NCBI GenBank assembly: GCA_029260435.1
Contig: JAJDDG010000141.1
Location: forward strand, 1 to 56,110
Direction of reading: 5' to 3'
Length of the DNA: 56,110 bases
Origin: Phycisphaerales bacterium
GTDB lineage: Bacteria > Planctomycetota > Phycisphaerae > Phycisphaerales > UBA1924
Positions 48,665 to 56,110 of the stretch are shown in pieces. The translations under genes were made by a program, and so were the position numbers. A model generated the notes under the pieces. It searched no databases and was not told the DNA's origin. It worked only from the letters and a program-made list of their open reading frames with translations. Every line of letters begins with the position of its first letter. The first letter of the stretch is position 1.

Positions 48665-49366
48665 ATGCCGAACACCACCAACCACATCCGCGCACGCCGC
48701 GCATTCAGCCTCGTCGAGATGATGATGGCCCTCACGATCAGCTCCATGCTGCTCACCGCCGCGCTCGTCTCGCTGGACACTATGTTCAAGAGCTACAAGC
48801 AGACCACCGAGTCCGCCTCGACGCATGTCGTCTCGCGCATCGTCATGAACCGCCTGCTCGGGATGATCCGCACAGGCTCGGACTTCGGGCCCATCCCGAA
48901 CAACGTCCTCGACGCGAACCAGAACCCACGCTTCGCCGATTACTTCGAGTATGTCTCCGAGCGCGACGCGAACGACAACATCACCCAAATCATCCGTGTG
49001 GAGTACCGACGTCCCGGGCAGGCGGCGCTCCTCCAGGACTGGGGCAACGCCGACACCGCGCCCATCATCGACCCGGATGACCCCAATGCGCCGCCGATCA
49101 TCGAGGGCCCGGGCGAACTCTGGCTTGTCATCATCGATCCGAACAACGGCGACCCGACTACCGTCTCGGAGAACCCGCTGATCTCGGGCGTGCGCTCCGC
49201 GATCTTCACACTGCACTACGACATCGGCCCCCAGCTCGCCCGCGCAACCGTGGATCTTGTGATCGAGCCGAACGATTCGGTGGACCTCACCATCGGTGCC
49301 GATTCGATCCCGGAGACAATCCGTCTCGTCGCCTCCGCCGCGCCGCGCCTGTCGATCTACGAATGA
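48665..49366 (+). CDS. PilW/GspJ-like minor prepilin
   Basis: 233 residues. Leader ending ARRA, then FSLVEMMMALTISSMLLTAA with Glu5. Body beta-rich with HVVSRIVMNRLLGMIRTG, the pattern of PilW/GspJ-class pilins, and ending VASAAPRLSIYE. It starts 2 bases after the stop of the giant PilX-like gene. The stop is 1 base from the convergent gnd stop. With its two upstream neighbours it makes a V-X-W minor-pilin set. Confidence 0.78.
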   Translation: MPNTTNHIRARRAFSLVEMMMALTISSMLLTAALVSLDTMFKSYKQTTESASTHVVSRIVMNRLLGMIRTGSDFGPIPNNVLDANQNPRFADYFEYVSERDANDNITQIIRVEYRRPGQAALLQDWGNADTAPIIDPDDPNAPPIIEGPGELWLVIIDPNNGDPTTVSENPLISGVRSAIFTLHYDIGPQLARATVDLVIEPNDSVDLTIGADSIPETIRLVASAAPRLSIYE

Positions 49367-49367
49367 T

Positions 49368-50909
49368 CTACGCCCGCGACTGCGGACGCGCCGGATCGGG
49401 CCAGTCCAGGTGGAACTTCTCACCCCGCGGCTTATCCATGCGCTCGTAGGTGTGCGCACCGAAATAATCCCGCTGCGCCTGAAGCAGGTTCGCCGGCAGC
49501 ACCCCGTGCCGGTAGCTGTCGTAGTACGACAGCGCAGAGGCAAACGCGGGCACGGGCACCCCGCCCTCGCTCGCCAGCGAAACCACCTTCCGCCAATCCC
49601 CCTGCTTCTCTTTGATCTGCCCCGCGAAATACGGATCGAGCAGCAGGTTCGCCAGCGATTTGTCCCGCGCATACGCATCCTTGATCCGCTGGAGGAACCG
49701 CGCCCGGATGATGCACCCGCCGCGCCAGATCATCGCAATCGATCCGAAATCCAGATCCCACTCGTACTCCTCGCTCGCGAGCGACATAATCTGGAACCCC
49801 TGCGCGTAGGCGCACAGCTTCGCGCAGTACAGCGCATTGCCCACCGCCTCGACCAGTCGCTCGCTGTTGCCGAATACGCGCTCCATCGCCCCGCTCGCCG
49901 CGTGCTCACCCGGTCCCGGCAGCAACCCGCTCGCGCGCACGCGCTCTTCTTTCAGCGCGCTGATCGCCCGCGCGAAGACCGCCTCACCGATCGTCGCCGC
50001 CGGCGCACCCTTCTGCAGCGCCGCGATACTCGTCCACATCCCCGTGCCCTTCTGCCCCGCCGCGTCCAGCACGATCTCCACAAACGGAGCACCCGTCTCA
50101 GGATCCTTCTGACGCAGGATGTCCGCCGTAATCTCGATCAGGAACGAATCCAGATCCCCCTCGTTGTACTTTGAAAACACTCCCGCACACTGCGCCGGCT
50201 CCATCCCCCCCGCCGCACGCAACAAGTGGTACGCCTCACAGATGATCTGCATGTCCGCGTACTCGATCCCGTTGTGCACCATCTTTACAAAGTGCCCCGC
50301 GCCGTCCGACCCGATGTACGCCGCGCAGCTCTCGCCGCCCTCGATCGGCTCACCCGGTTTCGCGCCCTCCAGCGGCTGCCCCGTATCCGAGTTCACCTTT
50401 GCCGCGATCGCCTCCCACACCGGCTTCAACACTTCCCAAGCCGCCCTGTCCCCGCCCGGCATCAGCGATGGCCCGAACCGCGCCCCCTCCTCGCCGCCCG
50501 ATACACCCGAACCTACAAACAAGATCCCTCGCTCCTTGAGCGCCTTCTCACGCCGGCGCGTGTCGTCCCAGTGCGCGTTCCCCCCGTCAACAATCAGATC
50601 ACCCGATTCCATCAGCGGGGTGAGCGAGTCGATCACCGCGTCCGTCGGACCACCCGCCTTGATCATCATCACCACCCGCCTCGGGCGCGCCATCGACGCC
50701 ACAAGCCCTTCGAGCGTCTTGCACGCCACCAGCCCTCCGCCCTTGCCGCCGAACGACCCTTCGGGGTGCTCATCCACAAATGCGTCCGTCACGGACCCCG
50801 TCCGATTGAACACCGCGACCCGAAAACCGTGATCCGCGATGTTCAGGGCAAGGTTCTGCCCCATGACCGCAAGCCCGATCAGGGCAGCATCCGCGGGATG
50901 ATCCGACAT
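49368..50909 (-). CDS. gnd: 6-phosphogluconate dehydrogenase (decarboxylating)
   Basis: Oxidises 6-phosphogluconate to ribulose 5-phosphate and CO2, producing NADPH, in the pentose phosphate pathway. Rossmann motif [17 protein letters not shown] with FNRT after it (the NR pair fits NADP), [50 protein letters not shown] with catalytic Lys and His, [13 protein letters not shown], and [17 protein letters not shown] at the C-terminus. 513 residues; model enzymes have ~470-490. There is a short insertion around [19 protein letters not shown] 50909 follows GAGGAG. Confidence 0.96.
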   Translation of the reverse strand: MSDHPADAALIGLAVMGQNLALNIADHGFRVAVFNRTGSVTDAFVDEHPEGSFGGKGGGLVACKTLEGLVASMARPRRVVMMIKAGGPTDAVIDSLTPLMESGDLIVDGGNAHWDDTRRREKALKERGILFVGSGVSGGEEGARFGPSLMPGGDRAAWEVLKPVWEAIAAKVNSDTGQPLEGAKPGEPIEGGESCAAYIGSDGAGHFVKMVHNGIEYADMQIICEAYHLLRAAGGMEPAQCAGVFSKYNEGDLDSFLIEITADILRQKDPETGAPFVEIVLDAAGQKGTGMWTSIAALQKGAPAATIGEAVFARAISALKEERVRASGLLPGPGEHAASGAMERVFGNSERLVEAVGNALYCAKLCAYAQGFQIMSLASEEYEWDLDFGSIAMIWRGGCIIRARFLQRIKDAYARDKSLANLLLDPYFAGQIKEKQGDWRKVVSLASEGGVPVPAFASALSYYDSYRHGVLPANLLQAQRDYFGAHTYERMDKPRGEKFHLDWPDPARPQSRA

Positions 50910-51192
50910 GGTGATTCTCCTCTCGCATCACGGACGAAAAATCCGTGACAGCCGACTTGTGAAACTGGGCGATCCGAGCCCGTCTATATTATTGTCGGTC
51001 CGATCATCTCCCGCGCCAAACCAACAGGAAAGCAATTCCCTACCTCATACTCACCCTTTTTTCATAGACCCACCCCCCCTACCGATGGACACTATGAGAT
51101 GTGCTCGGGTAGCCACCCGGATGCCCAGTGCGAGAGGGAAATGTGCGAACGCACCACCTCACCATCGCCTCCCGGGTTCGTGGGACAATCTC

Positions 51193-52944
51193 GTGCGCTA
51201 TCACCCCATCGCCTCCATCTCCATCGGGCTCCTTTGCTCCGCCTCCCCGGGCGGCACCCTCACGTTCACCGAAGTCACCGGCGCAGCGGGGATCACCGCG
51301 GCACACACCATCCCCGTCGTCTCAGACATGAAGCCCGCCTACGCCGAGATGGCGGGCGGCGGCGCGGTTGGCGATTTCAACAACGACGGGTGGCAGGACA
51401 TCTTCTTCCTCGGTGGCGGGGGTGTATCCGATCAGCTTTTGATCAATAACGGCAACGGAACCTTCACCAACCAGGCAGCCGCGTGGGGCGTGGACAAAGT
51501 CCACCTCGGGTGCGCCGCGAACGTGGGCGACTTCAACGGCGATGGCATGCTCGATATCTACGCCGTCTCATGGGGCATCCCGGCCGCAGGGCTCGGCGGC
51601 TTCGCGCCGGGGCTGCACATCCTCTACCGCAACAACGGCGACGGCACATTCACCGACATCGCAACCAGCGCGGGCGTCAACCTTACTTCCAACACACCCG
51701 ACGGGTACGGGTGCGCGTTCGGCGACTACGACAACGATGGCGACCTCGACCTCGCCGTCGGCGGGTGGTTCGCCTCGCAGGACCGCAACCGTCTGTTCCG
51801 CAACAACGGCGATGAAACATTCACCGATGTCACAACAACAGCCATCCCGGGCGTGAACATGGATACCGTCCACGGCTTCGCCCCCCGATTCGTTGATATG
51901 GATGGTGACGGGTGGAACGAACTGCTCTGGGCCGCCGACTTTGTCACCAGCAAATACCTGAAAAACAACGCCGACGGCACCTTCACCGATCTCACCCCGA
52001 CAAACGGCACCGGGCTCGACGAGAACGGCATGGGCAGCACCGTCGCCGATTTCAACAACGACGGGCTCCTCGACTGGTATGTCACAAATATCTTCTCCAA
52101 CGCCCCCACCGAGCGTTTCGGCAACAGGCTGTATATGAACAACGGTGCGCACTCCTTCACCGAGAGCGCCGCACTCAACGACGCCGACAACGGCGGCTGG
52201 GGATGGGGTGCCTGCGCCTGCGATCTGGACCTCGACGGGTGGCTCGATATCGCCGAGACCAACGGGTGGCGCATGGACACCGGTGAATACCTCGGAGAGA
52301 ACTCCTACATCTTCATCAACGATGGCACCGGGTACTTCACCGAATCGCACGCCGCCTGCACCTTCTCAAACGTCACACAGGGACGCGGGCTCTCCACGCT
52401 CGACTACGACAATGATGGCGACCGCGACATCCTCATCTTCGAAAGCCAGGGACCACTCCGCCTCTACCGCAACAACTACATCGAGAACAACACCGACCGC
52501 CACTGGCTCCGCGTCTTCATCACCAACGACGCACGACCCGACCTCCCGCCCAACGGCATGGGCGCACGCGTCAAAGCAACCGTGGGCGAGCAGCGATACC
52601 TCCGGTGCATCGACGGCGGCTCGAACTACCTCACCAACTCGGAGCTCAGCGCCCACTTCGGCATCGCCTCCGCCACAAAGGTGGACGTGCTGACAATCAC
52701 CTGGCCCACGGGCGAATCCATCGTCATGAACGATGTCGGTGCCAACCAGACCATCACGATCCATCCGCCAACACTCCCCGCCTGCGATGGCGACGTGAAC
52801 AACGACAACACCGTCGATGTCAACGACATCTCCTACGTCCTGTTCCGCCTCGGCGGCACCACCGATGGCGATGCCAACGGGGACAACATCGTGGACGTCA
52901 ACGACATCTCCTATGTCCTCTTCCGACTCGCCTCCCCCTGCTGA
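51193..52944 (+). CDS. secreted FG-GAP/VCBS repeat protein with UnbV domain and dockerin-like tail
   Basis: From GTG 51193 (583 residues) the N-terminus is a compact signal peptide, RYHPIASISIGLLCSASPGG; ATG 51085 is an alternative that would put ~36 Arg/Pro-rich residues before it. The body has FG-GAP-type repeats with calcium loops: VGDFNNDGWQDIFF, VGDFNGDGMLDIYAV, FGDYDNDGDLDLAVGGW, FVDMDGDGWNELLW, VADFNNDGLLDWYV, DYDNDGDRDILIF, forming a beta-propeller. Then an ASPIC/UnbV domain (CIDGGSNYLTNSELSAHFG, VLTITWPTGE). The tail has two dockerin-like repeats, VDVNDISYVLFRLG and VDVNDISYVLFRLA, shared with the protein at 53267. Extracellular or surface function; ligand unknown. Confidence 0.88.
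   Translation: MRYHPIASISIGLLCSASPGGTLTFTEVTGAAGITAAHTIPVVSDMKPAYAEMAGGGAVGDFNNDGWQDIFFLGGGGVSDQLLINNGNGTFTNQAAAWGVDKVHLGCAANVGDFNGDGMLDIYAVSWGIPAAGLGGFAPGLHILYRNNGDGTFTDIATSAGVNLTSNTPDGYGCAFGDYDNDGDLDLAVGGWFASQDRNRLFRNNGDETFTDVTTTAIPGVNMDTVHGFAPRFVDMDGDGWNELLWAADFVTSKYLKNNADGTFTDLTPTNGTGLDENGMGSTVADFNNDGLLDWYVTNIFSNAPTERFGNRLYMNNGAHSFTESAALNDADNGGWGWGACACDLDLDGWLDIAETNGWRMDTGEYLGENSYIFINDGTGYFTESHAACTFSNVTQGRGLSTLDYDNDGDRDILIFESQGPLRLYRNNYIENNTDRHWLRVFITNDARPDLPPNGMGARVKATVGEQRYLRCIDGGSNYLTNSELSAHFGIASATKVDVLTITWPTGESIVMNDVGANQTITIHPPTLPACDGDVNNDNTVDVNDISYVLFRLGGTTDGDANGDNIVDVNDISYVLFRLASPC
52788..52938 (+). repeat. dockerin-like tail coding repeats, gene 1
   Basis: Two copies of a unit encoding DxNxDxxVDVNDISYVLFRL. 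The DNA of both (GTCAACGACATCTCCTA, then CGTCCTGTTCCG or TGTCCTCTTCCG) is close to the pair at 55745-55905 in the next protein gene, so the tail was probably copied between genes. Confidence 0.75.
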
Positions 52945-53015
52945 TCCCCACGCCCCAACTCGACCCGCCAGCCCAATCCGCTACTATTGCCCGACTGCGA
53001 GCCCGAAAGGCACGC

Positions 53016-53088
53016 GGGGCGGTAGCTCAATTGGGAGAGCGCTGGCTTTGCAAGCCAGAGGTTGAGGGTTCGAGCCCCTTCCGCTCCA
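53016..53088 (+). tRNA. tRNA-Ala, anticodon TGC
   Basis: 73 bases fold into a standard cloverleaf. Acceptor GGGGCGG pairs with CCGCTCC and has the G3-U70 wobble that marks alanine tRNA. D-arm GCTC-AATTGGGA-GAGC, anticodon stem CTGGC/GCCAG with loop TTTGCAA (anticodon TGC), variable loop AGGTT, T-arm GAGGG-TTCGAGC-CCCTT, then A73. CCA is not encoded. Confidence 0.97.
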
Positions 53089-53266
53089 TTCACAACTCGG
53101 CCCGGTACCACCATGTATCGGACCCCCATCCACATCTCCATATCCCCCTCCCGTTTCACGGAATCCCTCTCTTCCGTCTTTATGGTGTACCCGATGCCTC
53201 CCAGTACCCATACTAGATAGACGCCCGGCGAGACCCTCCGTCCGCCGCCGCGTGGGAGCGACCCCG

Positions 53267-55918
53267 ATGAACCCCATCAGAACATGCGCCGCGATCGCCC
53301 TCGCTGTATCCACCGCACACGCAGGTACACCGATCGAGTGGGTCTTTGACGCCTCGCTCCCCGCCGGCGTAACGTTCGAGCGCTCAACCTCGCGCCTCGA
53401 TGATTCAGGCAACACCATCCCCGCAAACACCCCCGTCTTCTCTACCCGCGCCGTGATCGAGCAGGGCGCAGCGCTCGTCGCCGAGCTCGATCCATCGCAG
53501 CGCGTCCTTGCGGTGCAGCAATTAACCAACGGCCTGACCACAACCCTCGTCAAAGATATCAACATGGTCTACCTCACGTATGACACACCCGGCGCCAGCG
53601 CAATTGTCACAAAGATCGAACCCCACATATCGAATATCTCTAAGTTTGGATCTGGTCTCGTATGGGGCTTACCTTCTGGTGGCGAGATCTTCGCCGACGG
53701 GACAATCCTGATCTTCACCAATGGCGCGGCACCCGATCGTCAGGCTCAGACAATCCGAACCAGTGCTTCGACGTTTCAACTTGCATCCGGCATGTCACTC
53801 GTCCGAACGAGCGCTTACATTCCACCCCGGGAAGATGGAACGACCCAGTCTCCACCGTGGTTCACACGCAAGACTTATCTTCCCAACCTCAATAAAACTG
53901 TTTCTACCATCGCCGAATACAATGCATCCGGCCTGGCGAGTGACGCCTACCCGGGAGACGGGCGCTCTCTCGGGTACGGCTCATCCGATGTCGGCCTGAC
54001 CTGGCAGCGACTGATCGATACGGACGACCCGCTGCTCGGCCGTGATCTCGTCATTGATGCCAAACACCTGCACCATGTCGAGCCATTCGAATGGTGGGAT
54101 GAAACCCAGCAACAATGGAACATCGGTTCGATCGGATGTCTGGGAGACGGGCCAAACGCGTCGGGGCTCTTGCTTGCTTTCTCCGACGCCCCCGATTTCA
54201 ACGACCCAGACGCCCTGCAATACCCAAGCATCGAACGCCGCAAGGAAATCGGTCGCGACATGCTCACCGATATCTTCCCTCTCAACCCGAGTCTCGCCCC
54301 CGGGTCTCCACTCCGTTACCTCCTCGGGGCGGATACCACGCAGACCGGAATCATCGAAGCATCAATCGACGCCGTTGAACAATCCGACCGGTACCTGTTC
54401 CGCCCCGCCACATCGTTCGTCTACCACGACGACACGCTGAGCACCCTCTGTGCATGGCCGTATATTTTTCAGTTCGATCGTTTGCCAAACGGCTGCATTA
54501 TCGCGCCGACCATGGAGGTACAAGGAGGGTTCAACCCAAACGGCATGTGGGCCTCCGATACCACGGGTGAGCACTGGACAACCGCATACCAGACCCATGC
54601 CACCGGCTATTCCGGTGTCATGCCGGTCTCATCGAATAGATTCTGGACCTTCAACCGCAGCGGGAATCAGATTGCAAGCGAACTCTGGCTCGTTGATCCT
54701 CCGGCTATCCAGCAAAGCCTGCTGCTCGGTGTCGCAGCGGAAGACGTTGCCTATGGCAACTTCTTCCTCAACGCTGTTGATCTGACACGAACACTTGCAA
54801 CCGGACTGATCCCCCCCCCCCAACAACTCCCCGCGAACACCGCAATCTGGCGACTGCAAAGCACAACTGTACCGATCGGCACCCGTTTCGATGACAACGA
54901 GATGTATCCTGTCTCCGCACAGGAAGGCCAACTCGTCTCACTCGTGACATGGGTCAAACCCGGACGCAAGGATCTCTCGGTCGTGGGATTTGACATCACA
55001 CATCAAGTCAAACTTCCAGACCAGTCGCTGCTTAATCTACCCAGAGACAAAGTCACCCTCGACACGAATGACTGGACACGCATCGTTTCCACCCGCGAGG
55101 TTCCACCAGGCGGAATCCAGGGCGTTCGATTCATGCTCTTCACGACCGACAACGCCTCGACCATGATGCCCCTAGATTACTACTTTACGCACCCACAAAT
55201 CGTCGTATCCGACCAACCGATCGTGCAACCGATCCCATTCAACGCCGCCGCCGCCGAAGACCGACTCTCCCTCGCCCTCCCCCCGCTCGGCTCCGAATGG
55301 ACCATCGAGATCGACCTGACCGAGGAACTCTCGCTCGCCCTCTCCCTCATCGATGCCTCGGCACGCAATCTGACTGTAGAAAATCAGTCAATCGCGGACA
55401 CACCATGGCAGGGACTGCGATCTTTCCTCCGCCTCTCCCCGAACTTCACCGCGCAACCAACAATCCCGATCGACTCGCTCATAAACGATGTCTTCATGCC
55501 CACCCAAACACGCCTCACTATCGTCATGTCTCAGACCGACAATACCCTCAAGATGTATGTCAACCGCGGCATGGGCGATACCGATGGCGTCGCGGTCATC
55601 GCTGAACCATTCACACCAGTCACACTCCAGATGGGAACCCCCGACTGGTCGCGAGTCGCCCAGGGCGCGCTCCACCGGATCCGTGTCTGGCCCAACACCG
55701 CGATGGACCTCGGGCCCGCCCCGCTCTTCGTCCCCTGCCCACAAGACGCCAACGCCGACAACTCCGTAGACGTCAACGACATCTCATACGTCCTGTTCAG
55801 ACTCGGCGAAACCGGCGACCCGCTCACGCTAGAAGGCGATACCAACGCCGACGGTGTCGTCGATGTCAACGACATCTCGGCTGTCCTGTTCCACTTCGGC
55901 CCGTGCCCAACGCTCTAG
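53267..55918 (+). CDS. large secreted protein with dockerin-like tail, 883 residues
   Basis: ATG 53267 with GGGAG about 8 bases upstream; GTG 53252 is also in frame but less likely. Signal peptide: MNPIRTCAAIALAVSTAHA, cleaved before GTPIEW. The long ectodomain is not recognised. It has many aromatic and beta-type segments; a C-terminal part with TWVKPGRKDLSVVGFDI and WTIEIDLTEELSLALSLID reads like lectin- or carbohydrate-binding-type sandwich domains (inference). The last ~55 residues are two dockerin-like units, DANADNSVDVNDISYVLFRL and DTNADGVVDVNDISAVLFHF, as in the upstream secreted protein. Codon choice in 53600-54900 is less GC-biased than in neighbours. A C10 run lies inside the frame. 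Confidence 0.82.
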   Translation: MNPIRTCAAIALAVSTAHAGTPIEWVFDASLPAGVTFERSTSRLDDSGNTIPANTPVFSTRAVIEQGAALVAELDPSQRVLAVQQLTNGLTTTLVKDINMVYLTYDTPGASAIVTKIEPHISNISKFGSGLVWGLPSGGEIFADGTILIFTNGAAPDRQAQTIRTSASTFQLASGMSLVRTSAYIPPREDGTTQSPPWFTRKTYLPNLNKTVSTIAEYNASGLASDAYPGDGRSLGYGSSDVGLTWQRLIDTDDPLLGRDLVIDAKHLHHVEPFEWWDETQQQWNIGSIGCLGDGPNASGLLLAFSDAPDFNDPDALQYPSIERRKEIGRDMLTDIFPLNPSLAPGSPLRYLLGADTTQTGIIEASIDAVEQSDRYLFRPATSFVYHDDTLSTLCAWPYIFQFDRLPNGCIIAPTMEVQGGFNPNGMWASDTTGEHWTTAYQTHATGYSGVMPVSSNRFWTFNRSGNQIASELWLVDPPAIQQSLLLGVAAEDVAYGNFFLNAVDLTRTLATGLIPPPQQLPANTAIWRLQSTTVPIGTRFDDNEMYPVSAQEGQLVSLVTWVKPGRKDLSVVGFDITHQVKLPDQSLLNLPRDKVTLDTNDWTRIVSTREVPPGGIQGVRFMLFTTDNASTMMPLDYYFTHPQIVVSDQPIVQPIPFNAAAAEDRLSLALPPLGSEWTIEIDLTEELSLALSLIDASARNLTVENQSIADTPWQGLRSFLRLSPNFTAQPTIPIDSLINDVFMPTQTRLTIVMSQTDNTLKMYVNRGMGDTDGVAVIAEPFTPVTLQMGTPDWSRVAQGALHRIRVWPNTAMDLGPAPLFVPCPQDANADNSVDVNDISYVLFRLGETGDPLTLEGDTNADGVVDVNDISAVLFHFGPCPTL
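54811..54820 (+). repeat. homopolymer tract of ten C inside a secreted-protein gene
   Basis: C10 within the 883-residue protein gene encodes part of LIPPPQQLP. It is the longest single-base run I noticed in the window. A change of one base would truncate the protein and remove its dockerin-like tail. Confidence 0.8.
55745..55905 (+). repeat. dockerin-like tail coding repeats, gene 2
   Basis: Two units encoding VDVNDISYVLFRLG and VDVNDISAVLFHFG, each behind a DxNxD calcium-type loop. Homologous to the units at 52788-52938 in DNA and protein. Confidence 0.75.
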
Positions 55919-56110
55919 AGCATCCTCACCCATTCTGTAGCATCTACTGATTTCTGCCCCTTCTCCCCTCCGGGCAACAAATTGCATCAAACTCCTCCGA
56001 CGCCAAGCACACGCTCTGATCAGCTTAAAACTACAGTGTCAGACTGTTCCGTCGATCATACTTTTTCAAGAATATGTTGATCTCGTAAGTCCTGATCTCA
56101 AAACGATTTC
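55919..56110. other. 192-base stretch after the last gene
   Basis: No gene, hairpin terminator or repeat recognised. It is clearly less GC-rich than the rest of the window, especially in the last 80 bases, which may lead into a promoter beyond the edge. Confidence 0.4.

Noticed and set aside
53016-53088. tRNA-Ala as an integration site for the flanking secreted-protein genes
   Set aside because: No direct repeat of the tRNA 3' end and no integrase gene visible on either side within the window.
52788-55905. Dockerin-like repeats as evidence of a cellulosome
   Set aside because: No cohesin, scaffoldin or glycoside hydrolase is seen here, and single dockerin-like tails are common in planctomycete secreted proteins.
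1-56110. CRISPR array, prophage or insertion sequence
   Set aside because: No regularly spaced repeats, no phage structural genes and no transposase motif were found; the repeats present are short intergenic hairpins and direct repeats.

Overview
The window looks like a chromosomal segment of a high-GC planctomycete, most likely of class Phycisphaerae. This is inferred from gene content, not from a marker gene. Pointers are the DUF1800/DUF1501 pair with a Tat signal, dockerin-tailed secreted proteins, an enlarged SecA, a futalosine-pathway enzyme, and type IV pilus (T4P) and type II secretion (T2SS) gene sets without the usual proteobacterial order. I see no phage, insertion sequence, transposase, CRISPR array or rRNA. 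One tRNA, tRNA-Ala(TGC), is present.

Layout. 1-6 kb: gamma-glutamyltransferase (cut by the window edge), adenine deaminase, a PP2C-type SpoIIE/RsbU phosphatase, a 48-residue lipoprotein, a BtpA-family protein and a small TPR-like protein. 6-19 kb: secA with a small secreted protein upstream, the DUF1800-DUF1501 pair, an M3 metallopeptidase lipoprotein, a translationally coupled ribF - DHH phosphoesterase - DNA methylase run, and a divergent futalosine hydrolase. The intergenic gaps of this part carry families of palindromic and direct repeats.

19.8-25.0 kb (+): pilM-pilN-pilO-pilP-like-pilB, the inner-membrane platform and assembly ATPase of a T4P-like machine. 25.0-36.4 kb (-): a compact T2SS operon in transcription order gspH-G-E-F-D-I-J-K-L-M-C-like, with most junctions overlapping by 4 bases. 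It is preceded on the same strand by a secreted dockerin protein (36.4-37.1 kb), a secreted protein of about 1356 residues (37.2-41.3 kb) and a LuxR-type regulator (41.8-42.3 kb). 42.5-49.4 kb (+): pilT-pilC followed by a PilV-like prepilin, a 975-residue PilX-like protein with EF-hand-like motifs, and a PilW-like prepilin.

49.4-56.1 kb: 6-phosphogluconate dehydrogenase, a secreted FG-GAP/UnbV protein, tRNA-Ala and a secreted 883-residue protein. The last two proteins end in nearly identical dockerin-like repeats (VDVNDISYVLFRLG).

How the genes work together (inference): the 19.8-49.4 kb block is a cell-surface island. T4P and T2SS machines, their minor and pseudo-pilins, candidate secreted substrates and a candidate regulator sit side by side. 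Only one secretin gene is visible, and no major pilin or prepilin peptidase gene is seen. The most unusual parts are the 975-residue PilX-like tip candidate, the 1356-residue secreted protein and the shared dockerin-like tails. GC skew on the + strand seems to change from G-rich on the left to C-rich on the right independently of gene direction, which would fit a replication terminus region.
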